Assembly (NCBI RefSeq): GCF_014062315.1
Contig: NZ_JACGLT010000001.1
Span: forward strand, 62,001 to 126,000
Source of the DNA: Gelidibacter maritimus
GTDB lineage: Bacteria; Bacteroidota; Bacteroidia; Flavobacteriales; Flavobacteriaceae
Length of the DNA stretch: 64,000 nt
Reading direction: 5' to 3'
Shown here one piece after another: positions 36,400-44,934 of the stretch. Position 1 is the stretch's first letter. The number at the start of each line of letters is the position of its first letter. The translations under genes and the position numbers were made by a program. Under the pieces are notes generated by a model, which searched no databases, had not been told where the DNA came from, and saw only the letters and a list, made by a program, of their open reading frames with translations.

Positions 36400-37122
36400 T
36401 TAATTCTCAGGTTTCTCATTAATGTTAAAAATACGCTCTTTAACTTGTTTGGTATAGTTGCGTCCAATTGGGATTTTTCTATTTGAAATCTCCACAGTGT
36501 TCCCCTCAAGTGCATCAATTTTATTGATGGAAATTGTATAGGACCGATGTATCCGCATAAAATTAGATTGTGGCAACTCCTCTGTAATGGCTGTAAGCGA
36601 TTTGTGAACGACATAATCGCCAATCACGGTAATCACTTTTATATAATCTTTCAGACTTTCGATATAAAGGATATCGTTCAGATTTGTTTTGATGAGTTTT
36701 TTGTTGACTCTTAAAAAAATATGAGGTTCTTGCTGTAAACTCGAATCGGTTTTGGAAGTGCTGTGGTAAACATGTTGATACACTTTATTTATGGTTTTTA
36801 AAAACCGATTGAATGGAATGGGCTTAACCAAATAATCCAAGATATTAAGTTCGAAACTTTTTACCGCATATTCACGATACGCGGTTGTTATCACAATTAG
36901 AGGCTTATAAGAAAGGTTTTCAATAAAGGCAAAACCAGTCAGTTGCGGCATATTAATGTCGAGAAAAATGAGATCTATTTTTTCCTTTTCCAAAACGCGA
37001 TAGGCACTTAACGGATTGGTAAAGGTTTCAACAATCTCTATATAATCAAAATTCTTCAAATGGGTTTCAATCACAGAAATTGCCAAAGGTTCATCATCAA
37101 TAATAAGACACTTAATTTTCAT
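36400..37122 (-). CDS. LytTR-family response regulator of the glycan locus
   Basis: The 240-residue protein has a receiver domain (CLIIDDEPLAISVIE, phospho-acceptor Asp55 in LIFLDINMPQ, Lys in YLVKPIPFNR) and a C-terminal LytTR DNA-binding domain from about residue 140 (FLRVNKKLIKTNLNDILYIE; MRIHRSYTISINKIDALEG). Its gene is 70 bp downstream of the LytS-type kinase gene on the same strand, forming a two-component pair that faces the SusC gene. It is the natural candidate to control that locus and may bind the 23-bp repeat found upstream of both susC and the GH20 gene, which I infer from position only. Confidence 0.93.
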   Translation of the reverse strand: MKIKCLIIDDEPLAISVIETHLKNFDYIEIVETFTNPLSAYRVLEKEKIDLIFLDINMPQLTGFAFIENLSYKPLIVITTAYREYAVKSFELNILDYLVKPIPFNRFLKTINKVYQHVYHSTSKTDSSLQQEPHIFLRVNKKLIKTNLNDILYIESLKDYIKVITVIGDYVVHKSLTAITEELPQSNFMRIHRSYTISINKIDALEGNTVEISNRKIPIGRNYTKQVKERIFNINEKPEN

Positions 37123-37192
37123 TTGATTTTCTTTTTAATAATGTAATGTCATCTTTAACCAGTTTATACCGTTACGTTGCTTATGTTCAACT

Positions 37193-38182
37193 TTATTTAA
37201 AGCGTACCGGAATTTTCAAATACAAGGTATAAGTATCGTCCTGTACTTTAGTTTCTAAAATAAAATTGTTTGAAAACAGTAACATCAACCGGCGTTTGGC
37301 ATTTTCAATCCCAATTCCGCTACTCTTAGGCTTTGTGGCATTGGGATTGAAATTATTGATGAATGTCACTTCCAAATAGCCCTTATTTGACACATTAAAA
37401 CTCATATTTATTTTAAGGTGATCATTATCTTTCATACCATGTTTAAAACAGTTTTCAGCAAAAGAAAGCAACAATAATGGTGGTACAATTACATCTTCAA
37501 TATCACCAGTGATGTCCACTTCGGCATCTACACGATCTTCAAATCGAAGCCGCTCAATATCAATAAAATTATTAATATGGGTTATTTCTTCCAACAAGCT
37601 CGCCTTGGAGCTTTTTACTTCGTATAAAATATACTGCATCATATCTGAAAGCTTGATGACTAATCGGGGAGCGTTTTCAGATTTGTTTAGTGTAAGTGCG
37701 TATAGATTGTTCAGGGTATTAAAGAAGAAATGCGGCTGTATTTGCGTGCGTAAATATTTAAGCTCTGTGCTCATTTGGAGTTGTGCTAATTCTTCATTCT
37801 TTCGTTTTTCAATAGACCAATCAATCAGCAATTTAATTGCGGTAACAAATGCAATGACATAAAGCTCTCCAAGGATCACCACAATAATATGGTTGAGTTC
37901 CATAAATTGACCAGATTCGCCTGCTTCGGGCCAAATGTTTTTTGTCACCAAAAAATAAATAAGTGCAGTTCTGATCATATACACCAAAGCCAACATAAAT
38001 GACAATGAGGCGATATAACTCCAGTATTGTTTGCGAAGGATGAATTTGGGAATTAAATAATAGATATTGATATATACCAAAATGATATGTATGGGGAACT
38101 CGACCAGGTTGGATTTAAAAGAATACCAATAATCGTCAAAATAACTTCCCCACCGAACCATATTGAATAGGAAATATACCAA
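37193..38182 (-). CDS. LytS/YehU-type membrane sensor histidine kinase
   Basis: The protein has four or five membrane helices in the first ~125 residues (YFLFNMVRWGSYFDDY; ISLILVYINIYYLIPKFIL-like region) then a His_kinase domain with the phospho-acceptor His151 in LRTQIQPHFFFNTLNNL and an HATPase domain ending in a glycine box (KSSGIGIENAKRRL). The listed start is TTG at 38182. The frame continues upstream without a stop to about 38258 and encodes IPVRYHILFW directly before it, which matches the usual beginning of this family, yet no ATG, GTG or TTG is found there. The true start is therefore uncertain. Confidence 0.9.
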   Translation of the reverse strand: MVYFLFNMVRWGSYFDDYWYSFKSNLVEFPIHIILVYINIYYLIPKFILRKQYWSYIASLSFMLALVYMIRTALIYFLVTKNIWPEAGESGQFMELNHIIVVILGELYVIAFVTAIKLLIDWSIEKRKNEELAQLQMSTELKYLRTQIQPHFFFNTLNNLYALTLNKSENAPRLVIKLSDMMQYILYEVKSSKASLLEEITHINNFIDIERLRFEDRVDAEVDITGDIEDVIVPPLLLLSFAENCFKHGMKDNDHLKINMSFNVSNKGYLEVTFINNFNPNATKPKSSGIGIENAKRRLMLLFSNNFILETKVQDDTYTLYLKIPVRFK

Positions 38183-38397
38183 CCAAAAAAGGATGTGATA
38201 TCTAACGGGGATGGTATCGCCTATTTTCTTTTTAAATAGAGTAATGATTTTTGGATTTTAAGTGATTTCTGTGTGAAAGTTCTGCTTTAACGTAGCAATT
38301 TTAGTGATATAATCAGTAATTAACAATTAAATTGATAAATCTTTATTTGGTCAAAATCACTAGTCGAGTTTATCGTGCCGTCTGCATACAAAAGCAT

Positions 38398-38420
38398 GTC
38401 GTTGATATAAATTCTTTTAA
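38398..38420 (+). repeat. 23-bp direct repeat upstream of susC (copy 1)
   Basis: A 23-bp sequence beginning GTCGTTGATATAAATTC is repeated without change at 44855-44877. It contains a TTG (38402-38404) followed 19 bp later by TATTTATT, a fair Bacteroidota promoter. The end lies 56 bp before the susC ATG. It is a shared promoter or operator. Confidence 0.75.
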
Positions 38421-38476
38421 AACTATTTATTTAATAGATAGTTTGGACAGACTAAACAAAACCAAATAATAAAATT

Positions 38477-41400
38477 ATGAAACAAAATTTACGAACACTT
38501 TTCTTGTTTTCGTTTTTGTTGCTGACGGTCCAAGTGATGGTTGCGCAGGAAAAAGAAATTCAAGGAACAGTTACCTCCAAGGTCGATGGCCTTCCACTTC
38601 CTGGAGTGAATGTGATAGTGGAAGGTGCATTTAAAGGCGTCCAAACCAACATTGACGGTCATTTTTCCTTATCGGTAAATGTTGGTGATATTCTTAAATT
38701 TTCATACATAGGTATGAAAACAGAAACGGTCACTGTAGGTGCAGATGCAACTATTAATGTAGCTTTAGATGAGGCTTTAGAGTCGTTAAGTGAAGTCGTT
38801 GTAACTGCCTTAGGAATTAAACGGCAAAAGAAAGAATTAGGATATGCTGTTCAAGAAGTTCAGGGAGATGATTTGAATAGAGTGATTACCACCAACGTGG
38901 CGTCGTCACTTTCAGGAAAAGTTTCCGGTGTGGATGTGTCCATGCCATCAACCGGTATTGGTGGGTCCACCAGAGTTGTTATTCGTGGCATCTCGAGTAT
39001 TGGAGAAAATAACCAGCCTCTGTATGTTGTTGATGGGATTCCTATTGATAATACGGGACTTTCCAATGACAATGAAGCCACCGGAATGTGGTTTAATGGA
39101 AGTGACGATGGCGATGGTATTTCAAGCATCAATCCCAACGACATAGAAAGTCTTTCCGTTTTGAAAGGGGCTGCGGCTGCTGCGCTTTACGGTTCAAGAG
39201 CTTTAAATGGTGTTGTTTTAATAACCACCAAAAAAGGAAGTTCTGGAAAACTTGAAGTGGAACTTACAAGTGGTATCAGTGTAGATCACGTAAACGCCAA
39301 CTATAAGGATTTTCAAACCGATTACGGTTCTGGAACCAATGGACGATTGCCCAACCCGGACAGAGGGCCCTCTGAGGTTTATGGTTATACCACCACCGCA
39401 TGGGGACCAAAGTTCTCAAACAGTGTTGGACAATCGCTTGTTATTTTTGATGGTTCAACAAGACCTTACGAAAGAGCCAATAATGCCAATGATTTTTTTA
39501 GAACTGGTTACACCGTAAATAACGGCATCTCTTTGTCGGGCGGTAGTCAAAATGGTTTTATAAGGTTTAGCTATAACAATGTAAAAAATGAAGATGTCAT
39601 CCCGAAGGCTGGATTGGAAAGAAACAGTTTTAATTTGAATGGAACCCTCAAAACTGAAAAATTCACTTTTGATGCGAAAGCGAATTATATTACGGAGCGT
39701 GCTAAAAACAGACCAGAATTAGGAGACTCACCTAATAATATAGGGTATTCTTTAAGTGGTTTGGCGCCAAATATCGATCAAGCGTGGTTGAAAAATTATA
39801 AAGCAGAGGATGGGTCGATTTATAGATGGAACACAAATGACTATTTGTTAAATCCATATTACGTACTGAATGAAAATAGCAATGAAACTCAAAAAGATCG
39901 TTTTATCGGATATATAAGTGGCTTTTATCAAGTAAACAATTGGCTAAGTGCTAATTTTAGAACCGGAATTGATACCTATACTTTTAATTCAAAAGATTTT
40001 ATGGGAAGTGGCCATACTTGGCCCGGTAGAGCAAATGGGTATCTTGGATTAAATAATATCAGTGTGTCAGAAATCAACACCGATTTGATATTTAATATTG
40101 ATGGTGTTAAGTTGGCTGAAGATCTAACCTTCTCCAGTATTTTAGGGTTAAATAGAAGAGATTTTCTTAGAGAACAAAATTCTCGATTTGGAAATAATAT
40201 TATTGAACCTGGCACTAAATATATTAGTAATTTTGCCATTCAGACAGAAAACGCACCTTCTGAAACGAAAACGAGAACAAATTCGGTATTTGGATCAGCT
40301 AAGTTTGATTACAAAGGCTATTTGTTTGCTGAATTTACAGGGAGACAAGATTGGTTTAGCGTTATTGACGATTCGGCGTTCTATCCAGCGGCATCGTTAA
40401 GTTTTGTGTTTTCTGATGCCTTTGATCTCGTGGGCGATGTCTTTTCTTATGGAAAGTTCAGATCCTCATGGGCTCAGGTTTCCAACGCACCAGGTGCCTA
40501 CAAAAACGCTTTAAATTATACGGTGCTGCCTTCTTTTGAAGGAAGTAGTATCGTCAACATTAAAAATGATGCGGCGCCAAATCCTAATTTGACCTATCAG
40601 TCAAAAACAGGAATCGAATTTGGTGTCGATTTAGCCTTTTTCAAAAATCGTTTAAGAGCTGACTTTACTGTATATCGTGAAGATATTGATGATCAAACTA
40701 TGGATTTGCCATCTTCGGCGACTTCGGGTTATGAATATATCTCTGTAAATGCTGGTAGATTGCGTAACCAAGGTATTGAAGTGCTTTTATCAGGATCGCC
40801 TATAAAAACCAATGATTTTACCTGGGAAGTCAATGTAAATTTCAGTAAAAACAAAAACGAAGTCATTTCACTTCATCCAGATATTGACACTTATGTGATT
40901 TCCGAAGCTCGTTGGGCCGGAGCTGCGATAGTAGCCCCAGTTGGTGGGAACTACGGTTCCATTGTTGGAAAGGATTTTTTAAGAACCGATTCAGGCGAAG
41001 TCATCCACAATGCTAATGGACTCCCATTGTTTACAAATGATAAAGTAGTGTTGGGCAATGGTATTCCTGATTGGACTGCTGGGTTGAGCAATCGCTTTTC
41101 TTATAAAGGACTGACGCTTCAGTTTTTATTGGATATCAAACAAGGTATGGATGTATACTCTATGACCAATTCTGTTGGTGCTTCCAAAGGTCTTTTAAAT
41201 GTAACCACTCAAGGTAGAGATGCGTTTAACGCCGCAAGAGAAGCCGCTGAAGCAGCAGATCCGGATTTTGATATCAATGCATGGGTGCCTACAGATGGCT
41301 ATGTATCTACTGGTGTCGTCAACACGGGTACAGCAGAAAATCCTGTTTATGTACAAAATACAACACCGGTAAATCCGCAGAGCTATTGGAATACGGTTTT

Positions 41401-41674
41401 CAACAATACGCCGGCGCCATTTATCTATGACGCATCGTATGTGAAATTGAGAGAGTTGAGCGTAGGTTATGACTTTCCTAAAAAGATGGTTAATGGTCTT
41501 AAAATGACTTCGCTTAACATGTCACTATTTGCAAGAAACTTGTTGACGTTCAGTAAAAACCTACCAAATATTGATCCGGAATCTATGTACACTTCAGGAA
41601 ATGGTCAAGGCTTTGAATATGGTTCATTGCCATCGCGACAATCTTATGGTTTCAATATTAAAGTTACCTTTTAA
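38477..41674 (+). CDS. SusC/RagA-family TonB-linked outer-membrane transporter
   Basis: The 1065-residue protein has a signal peptide (LFLFSFLLLTVQVMVAQ), a carboxypeptidase-regulatory-like domain (residues ~25-110, GTVTSKVDGLPLPGVNVIV), a SusC TonB box region (VVTALGIKRQKKELGYA), a plug domain with VVIRGISSIGENNQPLYVVDGIP, and a long barrel ending in a Phe. It imports oligosaccharides through the outer membrane in partnership with the SusD lipoprotein, encoded 11 bp downstream. With GH18 and GH20 enzymes nearby, the likely cargo is chito-oligosaccharide or an N-acetylglucosamine-bearing glycan. Confidence 0.95.
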   Translation: MKQNLRTLFLFSFLLLTVQVMVAQEKEIQGTVTSKVDGLPLPGVNVIVEGAFKGVQTNIDGHFSLSVNVGDILKFSYIGMKTETVTVGADATINVALDEALESLSEVVVTALGIKRQKKELGYAVQEVQGDDLNRVITTNVASSLSGKVSGVDVSMPSTGIGGSTRVVIRGISSIGENNQPLYVVDGIPIDNTGLSNDNEATGMWFNGSDDGDGISSINPNDIESLSVLKGAAAAALYGSRALNGVVLITTKKGSSGKLEVELTSGISVDHVNANYKDFQTDYGSGTNGRLPNPDRGPSEVYGYTTTAWGPKFSNSVGQSLVIFDGSTRPYERANNANDFFRTGYTVNNGISLSGGSQNGFIRFSYNNVKNEDVIPKAGLERNSFNLNGTLKTEKFTFDAKANYITERAKNRPELGDSPNNIGYSLSGLAPNIDQAWLKNYKAEDGSIYRWNTNDYLLNPYYVLNENSNETQKDRFIGYISGFYQVNNWLSANFRTGIDTYTFNSKDFMGSGHTWPGRANGYLGLNNISVSEINTDLIFNIDGVKLAEDLTFSSILGLNRRDFLREQNSRFGNNIIEPGTKYISNFAIQTENAPSETKTRTNSVFGSAKFDYKGYLFAEFTGRQDWFSVIDDSAFYPAASLSFVFSDAFDLVGDVFSYGKFRSSWAQVSNAPGAYKNALNYTVLPSFEGSSIVNIKNDAAPNPNLTYQSKTGIEFGVDLAFFKNRLRADFTVYREDIDDQTMDLPSSATSGYEYISVNAGRLRNQGIEVLLSGSPIKTNDFTWEVNVNFSKNKNEVISLHPDIDTYVISEARWAGAAIVAPVGGNYGSIVGKDFLRTDSGEVIHNANGLPLFTNDKVVLGNGIPDWTAGLSNRFSYKGLTLQFLLDIKQGMDVYSMTNSVGASKGLLNVTTQGRDAFNAAREAAEAADPDFDINAWVPTDGYVSTGVVNTGTAENPVYVQNTTPVNPQSYWNTVFNNTPAPFIYDASYVKLRELSVGYDFPKKMVNGLKMTSLNMSLFARNLLTFSKNLPNIDPESMYTSGNGQGFEYGSLPSRQSYGFNIKVTF

Positions 41675-41685
41675 ATAAAAAAATT

Positions 41686-43203
41686 ATGAAATATAAACAC
41701 ATCATAGCTATAGTAGGAATACTTGTAGCATTTAGTAGCTGTACAAAAGATTTTGATACACTAATTGAAGATCCAATTGCACTGTCTTCTAATCCTGACG
41801 GACAGCTTTCGTTTGTTCAGTTGAGCATGTCCGGAGACCGCTATTACCAATGGCGGGCCAACTTGATTTATTCAGGTGGTTTTGTGCAACATTATTCTGG
41901 CGCATGGAACGTTACAGAGTTTGGCGGAAAATTCAAGAAAAACGACGATTATGCGCATGCATTTTGGAGAAGAGCGTATTCTATTGAAATGAAAAATATT
42001 GTGGATATTATTGGCAGAACCAATGATATTCCAGAAAAAGCGAATATCAATGCCATAGCGAAAATTGTTCGTGTAATGATTGGCCAACGTTTAACCGATT
42101 TATACGGTGATGTGCCTTACTCTGAAGCAGGCGTTGGTTTTTCACAGGGTAGTGTAGCACCAAAATATGATAAGCAAGAAGATATTTACATGTCATTCTT
42201 TGCTGATTTGGAAGAAAGCTTCAACCAATTGAATGATAATGGAGGAACGGTTACCGGCGATCTTTTTTATGATGGTGATATCACAAAATGGAAAAAATTA
42301 GCCAATACATTACGTTTGCGAGTGGGAATGCGTATCTCTGAGGTTGCGCCTGCCGAGGCTGAAAAACAAGTAAAGGCAGCATTGGCCAATGGCGTTTTTG
42401 AAAGTAATGCCGATAATTGCATTTTGCAGCATGGAGACATCGCATTTAATGGCGATTTAGCAGATTATCGTGGCAACGGCTTGGCACATGCATTTGTTGG
42501 AAATGACAATGCCGATCACTTTAGCTCCTTATTGGTGGACTTTTTAAGAGATCATGACGATCCGAGATTACCAATGATCGCCACTCCAAAAACATCCAGT
42601 GGTGTTATATGGGGTGGTGAAATTCAACCTGGAGAAGACCTTTACGTGGGTGTTCCTGCAGCTTCTTTCCAATGGGATGTATTTGGCGGTGCTACGGCAA
42701 CATCTGGAATTCAAGATTATCTAAAAGAGAATACGACTCCTTTTTTACATGTTAGTTATTCTGAAACACAATTATTGTTGGCAGAAGCCGCTTTTAGAGG
42801 CTGGGTGTCCGGGGCAGCGTCAGATTACTATAAGAACGGTGTAGAAGCTGGTATCAAGCAGTTGGCAATTTATGGCGCCACAGAAGCATCTCAAGGTGAT
42901 ATTGAAACTTTTTTAGCGGCAAACCCTTTGCAAGTTGGAAGTGAGTTGGAGCAAATAAGTACACAACTCTGGGTAACCTATTTGTTCAATAGTATGGAAG
43001 CGTATTCCAATTGGAGAAGAACAGGCTTCCCTGTATTGGATCCGATCACTGTACCTGATTCTGAAACTGGCGGGGTTGTACCAAAACGATTGTATTACCC
43101 GAACGATGAATTGCAAAAAAATGAAGCCAACTATCTGGAAGCTATAGACCGAATGGGAGGTAATAACGATTGGTTGAACAAAGTATGGTGGGACGCCAAT
43201 TAA
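41686..43203 (+). CDS. SusD/RagB-family substrate-binding lipoprotein (SusD-like group 2)
   Basis: The 505-residue protein is a surface lipoprotein (lipobox LVAFSSC, Cys19) of the SusD-like group whose members begin TKDFDTLIEDPIALSSNPDG. TPR-type helices occupy residues ~20-250 (IVRVMIGQRLTDLYGDVPYSE is a hallmark), followed by the binding half. It forms a lid over the SusC barrel and binds oligosaccharide. It is 11 bp downstream of susC and certainly in the same transcript. A hairpin terminator follows, so GH18 and GH20 genes have separate starts. Confidence 0.95.
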   Translation: MKYKHIIAIVGILVAFSSCTKDFDTLIEDPIALSSNPDGQLSFVQLSMSGDRYYQWRANLIYSGGFVQHYSGAWNVTEFGGKFKKNDDYAHAFWRRAYSIEMKNIVDIIGRTNDIPEKANINAIAKIVRVMIGQRLTDLYGDVPYSEAGVGFSQGSVAPKYDKQEDIYMSFFADLEESFNQLNDNGGTVTGDLFYDGDITKWKKLANTLRLRVGMRISEVAPAEAEKQVKAALANGVFESNADNCILQHGDIAFNGDLADYRGNGLAHAFVGNDNADHFSSLLVDFLRDHDDPRLPMIATPKTSSGVIWGGEIQPGEDLYVGVPAASFQWDVFGGATATSGIQDYLKENTTPFLHVSYSETQLLLAEAAFRGWVSGAASDYYKNGVEAGIKQLAIYGATEASQGDIETFLAANPLQVGSELEQISTQLWVTYLFNSMEAYSNWRRTGFPVLDPITVPDSETGGVVPKRLYYPNDELQKNEANYLEAIDRMGGNNDWLNKVWWDAN

Positions 43204-43250
43204 CTAAAGTATAGTAACAGCACCCTAACGCATTTTTAATAGCAAGTTGA

Positions 43251-43285
43251 TAAGCGAGGCGATCTTTTTCTCCTCGCTTATTTTT
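43251..43285 (+). terminator. Rho-independent terminator after susD
   Basis: TAAGCGAGG (43251-43259) and CCTCGCTTA (43272-43280) form a 9-bp stem, followed by five T residues. The rest of the gap to the GH18 gene (43286-43584) shows no other element. Confidence 0.85.
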
Positions 43286-43584
43286 AAAATTATAGCTGTA
43301 GGACGCGATATTTTAATATCATGTTTATTGCCTGGCCATCTAACGTGGCTATATGCTTTTGAGATGTCAAATTCTATCGTAACCAAGATAGGTTCAATTG
43401 GTATATGACCATTCAACTTCTCAGTTGATCAAAGATGCAACGGAAAGCTGATGTGAACTTTCCATAAAAAAAGGGTCGTTGAAAGCTTTTTTACGCAAAA
43501 GAACCCTGTTTATTGTCTTAACTTTCGCCGCTACTTATTAACAATAATAAAATCTATATTTAAATTAAATTAAATCTTGTCATT

Positions 43585-44595
43585 ATGAAGAGAATAGCGA
43601 TTGTAGTACCTCTTTTGTTCAGCATGTTGTTTTTAAATGGATGTGGCTCCGGACAAACCAATGAGGCTACTAATATAGATGGAAAGAATCAAAACGTACG
43701 TAAAGTGGTCATAGGATATATTCCAACTTGGAAAAATATGCGAAAAACAATTGATGATACCGATTTGAACATCTTGACGCACATCAACTTGTCTTTTCTC
43801 AACCCAGATGCATCAGGAGCATTTTTATTAAATGGAGAGCCCATTTGTAGTGATGGTGCCTCGGCAGATATCAAATATGTGGTGAAAAAAGCACACGATA
43901 AGGGCGTTAAAGTACTTGTGTCTTTGGGTGGAGGAACAATTCCTCAATGTTCTGGTGATTGGAAGGCATTACTGCAAGATTTCAAGAGATCAACAGTTGT
44001 AAAAAACTTGAAAGGATTGGTCGATTTTTATAACCTTGACGGAATTGATGTCGATATTGAAGGCGGTCTTTTAAACGCGATTAGTGAAGCTGGCGATTAT
44101 ACGCCATTTATACAGGAGTTAAGAGCCGTGCTTAATCCGCTTGGTAAATTGGTGACCTGTGCTACGGCGAGCTATGTAGGAGGGATGATCCCAAAATCAT
44201 CCATTCCATTTTTTGATTACATCAATATCATGGCCTATGATAATAACTGGAAAAGTACTGAAAACCATGCCACCTACGACCACGCCGTTAGAGATATGGA
44301 ATTGTGGCTTAGTTTAGGGTGTCCGGCTGATAAATTGGTGTTGGGCGTACCATTTTACGGTTATTCTGGACTTGTCGGTAGTGGTGGTGTATCCTATAAG
44401 AGTATTGTTGAACAAGATGCGAATGCAGCGCAGTCCGATGTCTATAAAGATAACAAGTATAACGGCATTCCTACCATGCAAGCCAAAACAGAGTATGCCT
44501 TCAAATATGGTGCTGGAATCATGATCTGGGAAATTTCTCAGGATGCTTCCGGTGATTTGAGCTTATTGCAGGCTATTGGAAAGCAATTAAAATAG
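43585..44595 (+). CDS. Glycoside hydrolase family 18 lipoprotein (chitinase or endo-N-acetylglucosaminidase)
   Basis: The 336-residue protein has a lipobox at FLNGC (Cys20) and is probably surface-exposed. The TIM-barrel catalytic motif DGIDVDIEG at about 152-160 fits the DxxDxDxE signature, with Glu159 as the acid. Other GH18 landmarks are VIGYIPTWKN at strand 1, VLVSLGGGT at strand 3, MAYDNNW near 216, and LVLGVPFYGY. The residue after the acid is Gly, not the aromatic residue usual in exo-chitinases, so an endo-beta-N-acetylglucosaminidase acting on glycoproteins is possible. It belongs to the SusC/D locus by position. Confidence 0.88.
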   Translation: MKRIAIVVPLLFSMLFLNGCGSGQTNEATNIDGKNQNVRKVVIGYIPTWKNMRKTIDDTDLNILTHINLSFLNPDASGAFLLNGEPICSDGASADIKYVVKKAHDKGVKVLVSLGGGTIPQCSGDWKALLQDFKRSTVVKNLKGLVDFYNLDGIDVDIEGGLLNAISEAGDYTPFIQELRAVLNPLGKLVTCATASYVGGMIPKSSIPFFDYINIMAYDNNWKSTENHATYDHAVRDMELWLSLGCPADKLVLGVPFYGYSGLVGSGGVSYKSIVEQDANAAQSDVYKDNKYNGIPTMQAKTEYAFKYGAGIMIWEISQDASGDLSLLQAIGKQLK

Positions 44596-44854
44596 ATGAT
44601 AGCAAACTTGAACCTTAGATAGGAGTTGACCTTTAATACCGCTGCTGATTAACATAACAAACCTCTTAACCCGATTGCCACGCGTCTTCATCAACTATTA
44701 AAACGGACTGAAAATACATTGGTGTATTTTTTGTAAACCTAACTAAAAGATTCGCTTTTTAATAATCTGATTATTATTTAACAATGCTCTTGCGAAATGC
44801 ATATTCCGGACAATTCTCTATCGTGTATTATGCGTTGTCTATCTGCCAAGCTAC

Positions 44855-44877
44855 GTCGTTGATATAAATTCTTTTAA
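44855..44877 (+). repeat. 23-bp direct repeat upstream of the GH20 gene (copy 2)
   Basis: This matches the copy at 38398-38420 base for base. TTG at 44859-44861 is followed 19 bp later by TATTAGTT. The end lies 57 bp before the ATG, almost the same spacing as at susC. A shared TATCGTG also lies upstream (44819-44825; at susC 38371-38377). The remaining bases of this 339-bp gap show no other element. Confidence 0.75.
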
Positions 44878-44934
44878 GATTATTAGTTTAAGTCATAGCT
44901 TGGCTTAGCGCTACTCTTTAAAACTTAAATTGAA

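Noticed and set aside
43225-43416. 63-codon open frame after susD
   Set aside because: It overlaps the terminator hairpin and has no recognisable features.
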